Assembly (NCBI GenBank): GCA_014898425.1
Contig: RCSZ01000003.1
Location: 1,178,001-1,242,000, forward strand
Length of the DNA stretch: 64,000 bases
Direction of reading: 5' to 3'
DNA from: Botryotinia globosa
Taxonomy: Eukaryota > Ascomycota > Leotiomycetes > Helotiales > Sclerotiniaceae
Shown here one piece after another: positions 32,408 to 42,722 of the stretch. The notes below the pieces were generated by a model, which saw only the letters and a list, made by a program, of their open reading frames with translations, made no database searches and was not told where the DNA came from. Made by a program: the position numbers and the translations under genes. Every line of letters starts with the position of its first letter. Within the stretch, counting starts at the first letter, position 1.

Positions 32408-32985
32408 AAAACTTTCAATTCAATATACAACCTTAAAGAAATTGATAAAAAAAAAAGATATAACTATTAATTAGAATTTAAGAAATCAATTGATATAATT
32501 AGTTTTTAATTATTTCAAAAATTGAAATTTATATTCAATATAATAGTATTTTAATAAACTTGAATAATAATTTAATCTCAATATTTTATTTTTTAAGGTT
32601 CAAGTTTTTCTATATTGAATATAAATTTCAGTTTTTGAGATAATTGAATTTTAATTAATAGTTATATCTCTTTTCTTTTTATTTTATTAATTTCTTGAAG
32701 ATTGTATATTAGATTGAATATTTTCTTTGAAATTGAAGATATCGGTTTAGACTTGATTAGTTATAAGATAGACTTGATTAGTTATAAGACCTAATATTTA
32801 AGATATTAATAAGAAAAACTCTAATTAATGGAATAGAATTTTATTATATTAAATACTAATTTCATTTTTCAAAATAATTTAAAAACAATTATATCAATAA
32901 ATTCTTTATATTTTAATTAATATTTCTTCTTTTCTTTTTGTTTTCATCAATTTCTTTAAAGTTGTATATTGAATTGAATACTTTT
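32408..32985. repeat. AT-rich inverted repeat with an extra third arm
   Basis: The segment 32412-32550 and the reverse complement of 32598-32724 align along their length; shared landmarks are TTCAATATACAA/TTGTATATT, AAGAAATTGATAAAA and ATATAACTATTAATTA. A third, partial copy of the right arm stands at about 32895-32985 (TTTCATCAATTTCTTTAAAG). This looks like a foldback element with a partial duplication, at the point where the permease relic ends. Confidence 0.6.
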
Positions 32986-33830
32986 TTCTAATATTATAAT
33001 AAGCTTAAGCTCAGATTCGAAATAAGCGAGATAAGGAACCCTTATCGAAATCCTCTCGCTTATTCTTTATTAGTCTGTGTATAATAAGAAAACTATTCAG
33101 AAAAGAATATATATTAGAATTTAAATATTAATACACTTCTTATAAAAGATTATAAAATAAAATTTAAAATTATTATAATAATATTAAAATTGAGGGCTTT
33201 CTAATGATATAATATTATTTATAATATTATTATATTTTATATAGTTTTGTATAATATAATTTTTCTTTTTAAGATTTCTATGTATACATTATATAAATTA
33301 TAGAAATTCGTTTTGCATTAGGCAGAATTCTATTTTTAGTGTATTGACAAAATGATTCAAATAGGCCTCGGTAATGGGATGGAGATTTTGGAGTAAGGAT
33401 TTGGTTACGGTGGGTATGATACTCGTATGTGGGGGTTATTTTGAGAGGGAGATGGGGATGTGATGTGATGTATGATTTAGGATTGAAGTGATGATGATGT
33501 ATTTTGAGAAATGCTTTTGGTGTTTTATGAAGATAGAGCTTTCGATCATCTGCTTACCTCTTTCTATTTACCTTTACTTTTGGCATTTCAAACAGTGGGA
33601 TGTCCTCAAGGCAGCATCACGACAATCAAAGCACAATTTTCAGACCGAGGATGAATTGCCACCATTGATTATGATATGAGTATCTGTGTGAATCCCCTAC
33701 TCAACCAACGCCTTAGACTTTCCTAAGATCCCTTCCCTCCACCATCCGAAGTCTGGCACCAAAATCTGTATATTCTTCAAAGAACCCGCCTTCCAGTTTA
33801 CCCAGAGCCTCCATTCCGCCAATTTCTCAT
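32986..33830. other. end of the AT-rich island and 3' flank of phosphoketolase
   Basis: The AT-rich sequence fades near 33330; after that composition is normal. The part next to 33831 must hold the 3' untranslated region of the phosphoketolase gene. No further gene seen. Confidence 0.5.
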
Positions 33831-36466
33831 TTACTTCAACATCTTCTCATCCTTGCCACCCTTTTGAAAAGGCCACTTCCACTCTCGAATATGAATTGGG
33901 TCAATTCCATTCTCAAATGCCTCTCTCCTCGCCTCAATCTGCATATTTAGAAGTTTCTCCCTAATATGCGCGCCCTTGTTGCCCAATCTCTCAATGCTAT
34001 CTACCGCATGCAGCGCCAAACTATATCGATCGGTTTTATTCCTAATAGCCAATTCTAATGGCGTATCAATGTTACCCTTTTCATTGTATCCATGAACATG
34101 GATATTGCTTTGGCCAGGACGCTTATAGGTAAGTCTGTGAACGAGCCAAGGATAAGAATGGAAATTGAAGATGATGGGCTTGTTATCTGTGAAAATTGAG
34201 ATCCAATCTTGATCCGTGATACCGTGGGGATGGTCACCATGATGGATCAATTTGAAAAGATCGACCACATTAACGAAGCGGATTTTCAAATCTGGAATGA
34301 GTTCTCGAAGAAGTGCGGTAGCAGCTAGAGATTCATGGGTAGGTACATCTCCGCAAGTGGCCATGACAACATCAGGTTCGAAACCTTGGTCATTAGAAGC
34401 CCAGTCCCATATTCCGAGACCCTTCTCACAATGAGTGAGAGCATCTTCCATGTTGAGGTATTGAAGATGATCTTGTTTGTCGGCGACGATGACATTGACG
34501 TAGTTGGTGCTACGGAGACAGTGGTCCATACATGAGAGAAGACAATTTCCATCGGGCGGGAGGTAGATTCGTACAACTTCAGGACTCTTGTTAGCGACAA
34601 CGTCGAGGAATCCGGGATCTTGATGGGTGAAGCCGTTGTGGTCCTATAACATCGAAAAGTTAGTAATTGCTTATCACGGAAAGCTGTTGAAAGGCTCTTG
34701 AACCAGAGAAAGATAGAATTATACACAAGAGAAGCAAGAATCCAGATGAGGATTGGGATTCAGAGACAAAGGATTGAGAAAGGAAGAAAAAAATAAAAAA
34801 GACAATTGCTTACCTGTCTCCAAACGGTGGCTGTCAAGAGGATATTGAGAGACGCCATCTTTACACGCCATTCGACTTCATTGCACTTCTCAATCCATTT
34901 GCAATGTTGATTGACCATGGAATCGATAACATGAATGAACGGTTCATAGCTGTCGAGTAAACCATGACGACCAGACAAGATATATCCCTCCAACCAACCC
35001 TCAACAGTATGCTCACTGAGCATTTCCATGACACGGCCTTCAGTAGCAAGATTTCCACCATCAGCATCTTCTTCAAAGTTTTCGCCCATCCAAACCTTTT
35101 TGCCCGCCTTGTAAACCTCACCAAGTTTATTCGATTCGGTTTCATCAGGTCCAAAGAGACGGAAGGTATGCATGTTGTTGGCAACTACATCGCGTAGAAG
35201 CTTTGCCATGTTGGCCATGCTGGGAAGATTGCTGACACCTGCTTCGACATTTTCGAATGCGTATTTGCGGAAGTCGGGCATATCGAGTGGTCTTCTAAGG
35301 ATCCCACCATTACCGACAGGATTGGCACTCATACGAGCATTGCCAACAGGAGCCAATTCCTTCAACTCGGGAAGTAATTTACCCTCCTGGTTGAAAACCT
35401 CTTCAGGTTTATAGCTGCGCATCCAAGACTCCAAAAGTTTCAAATGTTCTGGATTACTTGCAACGTTGGGAAGTGGGATTTGATGTGCTCGCCAGAAGCC
35501 TTCGAGTAATTTGTCATCGACCTTTCTTGGGCCAGTCCAGCCTTTAGGACTGCGAAGGACAATCATGGGCCAGCGTGGTCGGACTGCTTTGCCGGAATCA
35601 CGTGCTTCCTTTTGGTACTTGCGGATTTCGACCACACAACGCTCGAGGGTTCCTGCCATAGCTTGATGCATACTCTCGAGATCACTTCCCTCAACAAAGT
35701 ATGGTGTCCATCCATAACCGACGAACAAAGCTTCCAACTCCTTATGACTGATTCGAGCAAGGATGGTAGGGTTGTTGATCTTGTAACCATTGAGATGCAA
35801 AACTGGTAGAACAGCACCATCTGTGATCGGATTGAGGAATTTGGTTGAATGCCATGCTGTGGCCAATGGACCAGTCTCTGCCTCACCATCACCAACCATG
35901 GTCAAGGTGATCAAGTCAGGATTATCAAAGACGGTACCGAAGGCGTGTGAAATAGAGTATCCAAGCTCTCCTCCCTCATGAATACTACCTGGTGTTTCTG
36001 GAGTCGCATGACTACCAATTCCACCAGGGAAAGAGAACTGCTTGAAGAACTTTCGCATACCCTCCTCATCTTCTGCCTTTTCAGGGTAAACTTCAGAGTA
36101 AGTACCCTCCAGATAAGCATTTGAAAGGACAGCAGGAGCTCCATGGCCTGGACCAGAGATAAACAATGCATTCAAGTCATACTTCTTGATCAGTCGATTC
36201 ATGTGAAGATATGTGAAAGCTTGACCAGCATCGGAGCCCCAATGTCCCAAAAGTCGAGCTTTGAGATGCTCTTTCTTGAGCGGTTCCTTGAGTAACGCAT
36301 TTTCTCGAAGGTAGAGCATGCCCAGGCATAGATACATGCAAGCACGGAAGTAAGCATCGAATTTCTTTAGTTGTTCATCTGACAGTGGCTTTTCGTCGAC
36401 GGTGGTGCGAGCAACTCCATATGGAGAGATGCTCTCAAGCTCGACTTCGCCAGAAGGTGGAGCCAT
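33831..36466 (-). CDS. phk: xylulose-5-phosphate/fructose-6-phosphate phosphoketolase
   Basis: Thiamine-diphosphate enzyme that cleaves xylulose 5-phosphate (or fructose 6-phosphate) with phosphate to acetyl phosphate plus glyceraldehyde 3-phosphate (or erythrose 4-phosphate) in the cytosol. Two exons (34814..36466 and 33831..34643) joined over a 170-bp GT-AG intron give 821 residues, a full-length fungal/bacterial phosphoketolase. Seen in order: GHWGSDAGQAFTYLHMNRL, SGPGHGAPAVLSNAYLEGTYSEVYP, SFPGGIGSHATPETPGSIHEGGELGYS, the thiamine-binding VGDGEAETGPLA...LNGYKINNPT, FRLFGPDETESNKL, HNGFTHQDPGF across the intron, and the C-terminal GHDDHPHG-like HHGDHPHGI with NIDTPLELAIRNKTDRY. The start is the first ATG (MAPPSGEVELES). 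The 5' leader contains a CAA-rich tract. Confidence 0.97.
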
Positions 36467-36605
36467 GTTGAGTTATTTGAAGTCCTCGATAGAACCTTTA
36501 GAGTAAAGGAATGAGTATTGAGCGTCGTATCGAAAAGTAGGTATGGATTGTTTGTGTTCACCTGCAACGGAGGTGGAAGTGGAAGTTGCAAAGTGATATT
36601 GAGAT

Positions 36606-36633
36606 GTTGTTGTTGTTGCTGTTGTTGTAATGA
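36606..36633 (-). repeat. CAA/CAG trinucleotide tract in the phosphoketolase leader
   Basis: On the minus strand this reads as CAACAACAGCAACAACAACA, about 140 bases before the start codon and just downstream of a CTTT/TTTC pyrimidine run. If transcribed, it would form an unstructured leader. Confidence 0.7.
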
Positions 36634-36879
36634 AGAAAGAAAGAAAGAAGGAAAGAAGGAATGGAAAAAGCAATGTGGAATTCTGCTCCCTTTTATTCAC
36701 TGCACGTATGGAAAACTCAAAGAGACATTCACTCCAAGAACCAGTCGTATGGACGCACAGCAGAGTGCAAACACGGGCTGGTAAAAAGTGGCCTGATAAA
36801 TGTTATCAAAATCTTTCTCACGTATATTCACTCAATAGTAGAATACCTAGGTAGCTGGAGTCTCTCATTAGTGGTCAAC

Positions 36880-36895
36880 AACTACCTAGGTAGTT
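36880..36895. promoter_or_regulatory. 16-bp perfect palindrome in the phosphoketolase upstream region
   Basis: AACTACCTAGGTAGTT is a perfect palindrome about 415 bases upstream of the start codon. The core TACCTAGGTA recurs at about 36844-36853 and a variant near 36942. It could be a dimeric regulator site, but TAGGTAGG-like repeats also occur elsewhere in the window, so this is weak. Confidence 0.25.
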
Positions 36896-38150
36896 CACCC
36901 AGATCTCGATCTCATGAAAGTGTTAAAAGCATACCATATCATATCTAGGTATGGGGTGATAAAATTCATCTTCTCATGGCTTGCAATGTATGGAGTGTGT
37001 GGTGAATGATCAATCACGTGATATGAGATCTCCTGACCTACTTACTCACCTTGGTCTTATCACTCCTCACCTGTACTACCTACTACCTACCTACCTACCT
37101 ACCTACCTAATAAATATCCATAGCAATATCAAAAACACATCCGCCGAATACCGATCGATATACAAACACAATTTCCCCGTTACCTTTCGCATTCTCTGGT
37201 TATGGGAAGATTATCACGAAAATCAAAATCTGCCTATCCCTTTTCTGCACCGAAAGTAGAGAATATTCCGAGTGGACACAACGTGCTGCAGTGATTACTT
37301 GTTGGCGGGTTCCTGTATAACCCGAGAGCCAAAAGAAAATGAGCTGACGATGACGCACCATCTATTCAATCAGCCTACCATACCTACCTCCATCCATCAG
37401 ATAGACATCTACTGGAACGATGTAGAATCTTGGAGTCTTGGATGTGGTCTGATGATTGATATTATCATCTACCTACTAGCAAAGAAAGGCCTTCAGCAAT
37501 CCGATTATTCCATTCCATTCCAATTCAGAAAATTAAATATTCAAATCATTTGATACTTGAAGATCATTGATGCATCTATTCTGTGTCATTGATTTCTATA
37601 ATTTTATCATGGATTAACGTTTCCTATCCGAACAATAGGAATATGCCGGATATTGAGTTTCTACCTGAGAAAGTCTTTACAAGTAGCTGCTTAGCAGCTT
37701 AGATCCTGTGTTTGTTTTTTATGAAAAGTTTGTTGTGGCTATACTCGAGTCGAGACGCAGGAGGAGGAGAAAGTTCAGCGAGCCATTGAGCTATAAACCT
37801 AATTGATTGATGGATCGGTACTACGATATGTTTTTTGTTTCTTTTTTCGAATGAATACTAGGTAGCTGTCATAGAGAGAGAGGATCTTGTCTGAATACCT
37901 ACCAGTTATGAGGAATATTGCAAAATCTTAATATTAATTGAATTGAACTCATCATAAGCAGGGAGATGATACATAAATGAAATGAATATATCAAGGGAAG
38001 CGAAGAGCTAACTTAGATTATCCAACGTGACACTCAAAATACATGTAATCAGAGATTTCCAAAGCCCCCTTGAACCACCAGTATTGCGCATCATTGCAGT
38101 ACAAAAATCCATATATTTCCTCCCATTCAAATCCCAATGACCCTTCTTAC

Positions 38151-40194
38151 TCAAGCAGCTCCCTCCTTATGCTCAGCAGACGTCACTTGCTCCCCCTCCA
38201 CAACTCCAGTCCCAGTCCCATTCCCCTCCCCCGCTCCTCTCCACTCCTTCCCGTACCCCTCCACCGGCACCCAATGCGTGCTCTTCCACGCCTTCCCCAC
38301 ACTCTCATACAACTCATCCACCTCCTCCAAACTCAACCCCTTCGTCTCATAAATCAAAAAATACACAAACACCGCACACAACAAACAGCACCCACCCCAC
38401 ACAAAGAAAATCTTCGCCTGCAAATTCGCATTCCCGGGTCCAGGATTCACGAGATAAGGCGTCGAATAAGCAATCGCCCAATTCAAAAGCCAATTCGAAG
38501 CCGTCGTCATCGAAATCCCCTTCGCGCGCACAGGAAGCGGGAATATCTCTCCAGGAATAATCCAGCCGACGGGGCCCCAGCTGCTGGCGAAGAAGAATAT
38601 GTAGATGCATACGAATGCCACGAGCGCTTTTTGGGCAGCGATGTTGTCGCCGTTGGGAAAGGCGGTTCCGACGCTACCGACTATCATTTGGCAGGCGAAC
38701 ATGCCGAGAGCGCCGAAAATGAGGAGGCGACGGCGGCCCCATGCTTCGACGAGATAAAGACCGGGGAGTGTAGAGAAGACGTTAACGGAGGAGGTGATCA
38801 TGCTTGTGACGAAAGGTTCTTTGATTCCGGAAGCGGCGAAGAATGAAGTGCCATAGTAGAAAATAAAATTGATTCCAGTCAGCTGTTGAAGAGCTTGAAG
38901 GCAACAGCCTGTTAGAAGTCTGTATGCGTCAGGAAAAAATTACTAGCTTTGCTGATGTTAACGTGAATAGTACCTTTTGCCCAAAGTATTCCATTTTAAG
39001 AATTGTAGATACGATGATCCCTTAGCCAAACTTTGTTCATGAACGTAGTTGGACTCGATTTCCTGAAGCTCGCCAATCAAGTGGGGATCATTGATATCTA
39101 GTCTTCGAAGTCTGCCAAGCGACTTTGCTGCTTTGTCATGCCTGCCACGTTTGATCAGATAACGAGGTGTTTCGGGGAGGAAGATGAGTCCCGTCCCTAA
39201 TATCAGAACCCAGGCAAATTCTGTGCGACTTTCGTTAGTTGTTGAACTCTAGTCTGCCAGACAATCGAGTCTGAGGTGAAGACTTACGAGCAGCGATTGG
39301 GATTCTGTACGATCCGGTATTGTCGAGATCTTTGGTAGCATTATCGATAACTGCCGCAAGTAACAGTCCAATTGTGATGGCAAGTTGATATGCACCCACT
39401 AACCCCCTTCAGCAACAATGACAACAATACCATGTTGGGTAATATTTCCTTACCTATAGCTCCTCTAATCCACTTCGGTGCAGTTTCTAGCTGAAATCAG
39501 ATCACACACACAACCTTGTTTATAACCAACACATCTTACCAGATTGATAGAGAGGCACTATATCATGTTAGCACATATTAAACAAACCACAAACAAGTCT
39601 AACGTACCTAACATCGAGACCATACCAACCCCAAACCCAGCAAAGAATCTCCCTGCCACAAACAACGGAATGTCAACTGAAGCAGTCTGCAGGATAACAC
39701 CAAAGGCAAACACGCATAGACTAATCCATAGTGCAATGCGCCTCCCCGTCCAATCAGCTACTGGAGCAGCGAATAAAGCGCCAAAAAGTGTTCCTGCAGA
39801 TAGAATTGACACAATCAAGGATGATTCACTAGAAGTAATGCCAAGTTGACCAGTCTTGGGATCAATGTATCCGGTAGAGAAGGTATCCAACCAGTAGCGC
39901 ATGGTTATAATACCTGCGATCGTTCCGGTGTCGTATCTATTAGGTCGGATGATTAGTTTGAGTATGGATTTCGTGGTAATTAAGTACAATAAATACGAAC
40001 CCGAAAAGAACTCCACCGAATGCCACAAACAGACCCACGAGAATAGCAAAGACAGATGAACCTGCCACCCCATCAGGCTTCTTGATCCCGATCCCCTTAA
40101 GACTAAACTTCCCTCGCTTATTTTTTGTAAACATCATGTCATTAGTTTTATCGAAACTCTGATATATCCCAAATGATTTGGAGTACTTGGACAT
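38151..40194 (-). CDS. MFS sugar (hexose) transporter
   Basis: Seven exons on the minus strand (40001..40194, 39608..39936, 39540..39557, 39454..39486, 39288..39398, 38974..39220, 38151..38919) join in phase to 566 residues with 12 expected membrane segments. Sugar-porter signatures are all present: GVLFGYDTGTIAGI, GRFFAGFGVGMVSMLVPLYQ-SETAPKWIRG, FLPETPRYLIKRGR, QQLTGINFIFYYGT, WGRRRLLIFG, PGEIFPLPVRAKG and YETKGLSLEEVDELYE. It would import hexoses by proton symport at the plasma membrane; substrate range is not readable. The 18-nt third exon and 33-nt fourth exon are very short but needed for the LVPLYQSETAPKWIRG run. Automatic predictors could miss them. The acceptor of exon 4 is CTAG, four bases past an alternative CAG. 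Confidence 0.95.
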
Positions 40195-41192
40195 AGTAGC
40201 TGAGGAACACCCTTATACAATTCATGCAGACTAATCAAACAAAGGGGGAATTTTCGTCCAAAAACCATGTTTTGATGATGACATACGAGATGCGCGTGAT
40301 TGAAAAAGAGGACCGTCACTGGTTCTCATTATTTTGTGAGCATCGACAATGAGCTGTACACGCGGGCATAAGCCGATGGCGAACGATTGGAGAAAGTCAA
40401 TTAATCATCATGTCAACGAGTTCATCACCAATATAATTAATATTTGCCTTCACCATCTGGTATGGGGCTTAGGAAGTAAATTTACATGCATCTCACTTCT
40501 TGAAAAGCCAGGTGACGGTTCAGATACTTTTTTATTGCAATAATTTCTCTGGGTGGCTGAGACCAACTTAGAATATTGAAGCTCATGAATACCACATTAA
40601 AATGAAATTGCCGAGGATGATACTGACAGGACAAAGAGCTCGAATATGAGGCTAACGTCATCCATTTAACCGGCGTTGCAGTATATGGCATCTGAATCCC
40701 GAGAAGAAGTCCCGAAGAAGAGCGGATTGTATTCCGAAAATGCATATGTCACCTGTAATCGATTTGAGGAACTCTTTAGAATGTCCAAAGAAAACGTGCA
40801 AATAAGAAAATCAGTCTCTTTGTTGAAGAGGTCGAGAAACATTCAATGATAGTCATCAATTCTTTGACTACTACTTCTTCATATACTCTGTGACGTCGAC
40901 AATAACGAACGAACCCAGAATAAATCACACGGCGTTTCATATACCTGCAGTGGTAAATTCGGCATTTGGCATGACCATCGAGAAAGACTTTCCATACCTC
41001 CAAAACCATTTGCCCCACTTAGAGCATCGTTTCACTGAAAGGGGAATAAGCGAAAGCAACGAAGAGTAAATTGATCTCGCCGAGAGGCAAAGCCCACTGT
41101 TTTCCAACAGTCCCGCCGTGCGCCGAAACCTTAAAGATATGATACAGCCTTCCATCCTACTCAAAATCATTTAAACCATTGGTAGGATTTTT
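40195..41192. other. intergenic between sugar transporter and adenylate kinase
   Basis: Holds the promoter of the sugar transporter on its left and the 3' flank of the adenylate-kinase gene on its right. Frames of 60-87 codons occur on both strands, with no motif and no sign of splicing. Confidence 0.5.
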
Positions 41193-42046
41193 TTATATAT
41201 CTGCAAACCGTCTCTCAAACTCTTGGTATAACTTGGGACTAATCTCGTCGCTGCTATTTCCTTCAACTTCCCACAATACATTTTTGCGTGCGTAATGTTC
41301 AAGTAAGGGTTCACTTGTCTCCTCAAATTTCTTGAGTCTTGTCTTCCAAGTTTCCTCGCAATCATCCGGACGCTTAGTGAGCTTTTCCCCAGTAATATCG
41401 TCAAGCCCAGGGACCTTAGGCGCATGGAAGGTAGTATTATAAACTCGACCAGATGGTGCATGGACCCATCTGCCCGCGATGCGCTCTAGTATGACGGATG
41501 CTGGAGTTTTGAGGGAGACGACGAGGTTTATTGGAATGAGTGAATCGAGTTGGAAGGCTTGCTCGGCCGTGCGAGGAAAGCCATCAAGTATAAAAGAAGC
41601 CGAGGGATCGTTGGATGTTTGAGGAGGCGAAGAAGCTTCGGCCAGCGATGGCTGCTCAACATATGAATCTGTGTCGAATTGTGAGGAAGTGGCAGACATA
41701 GCGCTAGATGCTAGCGTCATGGATGGCGCCGACGAGGGAAATAACCAACCACGAGTTTTCAATTCGTGAAGGATAAGTCGAAGTATCATGGCATCAGGAA
41801 CAAGAGAGCCAGACTGTATAGTACTTTCCGCCTTGATTCCTGCAAGTATGTGTAAGTCGCAATTTACGAAAATATGGGAGTATGCATACCTAATGGAGTC
41901 CGATTTTTAACATTATCCCTCAACAAATCCCCAGAACTAATGGCAGAAAGTTGAGGAAATCGTTGCAGAAGTCGTTCTGCCTGTGTGCCCTTTCCTACGC
42001 CTGGAGCCCCAACTAATATTATTCTTGCTGCTTTCTTAAGGCGCAT
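41193..42046 (-). CDS. ADK2: GTP:AMP phosphotransferase-type adenylate kinase
   Basis: Adenylate-kinase family enzyme, probably the mitochondrial-matrix type that phosphorylates AMP with GTP. Two exons (41890..42046, 41193..41839) joined in phase give 267 residues. Seen: P-loop GAPGVGKGTQ at residues 12-21, SSGDLLRDNV (AMP site), FILDGFPRTAEQA, and a LID with GRWVHAPSGRVYNTTFHAPKVPGLDDITGEKL without zinc-binding cysteines, followed by TKRPDD. Odd feature: about 50 Ser/Thr/Pro-rich residues (from SSAPSMTLASSAMSA to SNDPSAS) are inserted just before FILDGFPR, where related kinases have a short loop. The ATG chosen is the only one close before the P-loop; no separate mitochondrial presequence is seen. 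Confidence 0.93.
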
Positions 42047-42326
42047 TGTGTCGCATGTACTGGTCTAAGTCGAAGGAGATCGCGAATGGAGACAGTTTAT
42101 ATCAGAATCCTCAAAGCCGGATGTCCCTACACCACGTCGGGAATCCTCTATTTCTGCTGGGCGAATTGCCGTACGACACTTGTATTGAAGAATTGGAGAG
42201 AAGGAATAGATACAAGTCTGATGAATGACTGTGAATCTAAAAGATGAATGACTCTTTTCAAGAGGTAGAAAAACAGCCGGAGTAAGGGATAAGACGAATG
42301 CAATAAAAGTAATGGGGGAACAGTAA

Positions 42327-42356
42327 AATACAATACAATACAATACAATACAATAC
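42327..42356. repeat. AATAC pentanucleotide tandem
   Basis: Five to six units of AATAC in the presumed leader or promoter of the adenylate-kinase gene, about 285 bases before its start. Confidence 0.9.
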
Positions 42357-42685
42357 CAAGGTACGGACGGTAGTTTGTTGTATAAAGAGTCCGGAGTTGT
42401 CACAAGCAAATGTAAACGGCGAGCGAGCGGGGGAAAATGTAATAAATGTAATAAATGTAACCTTCTCTCTCAATTTGACTGTGGAAGCTTATCAAGAATT
42501 TCTGGTGTGGAATGGTCATAGCGCCTCCCCGGATTTGTTCAGAAATCCATGAGCCAAGTGTCGGCGGCCGCACGAAAGTAGAAAGTACGAAGTCGAAGTA
42601 GCTGACCTTACCTATTACAGTAATATCAGGGATGGATCGTCCCGTCTGTCCGATTGTCCGATAGGTAGGTAGGTAGGCTAAATTT

Positions 42686-42722
42686 TGATTGGTTGATTGA
42701 TTGATTGATTGATTGATTGATT
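42686..42722. repeat. TGAT tetranucleotide tandem
   Basis: About nine units of TGAT with one early interruption (TTGATTGGTTGATTGATTGA), preceded at 42662-42677 by AGGTAGGTAGGTAGG. Confidence 0.9.

Larger units (their letters stand above)
36467..38150. other. promoter and leader region of phosphoketolase; 3' flank of the sugar transporter
   Basis: Both neighbours are on the minus strand, so this 1.7-kb gap holds the phosphoketolase promoter on its left side. It contains a CAA-type repeat in the leader (36606-36633), pyrimidine runs on the minus strand at 36635-36660, repeated CCTAGGTAG motifs, a TACC tandem (37076-37107) and many motif-free short frames. No gene. Confidence 0.5.
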
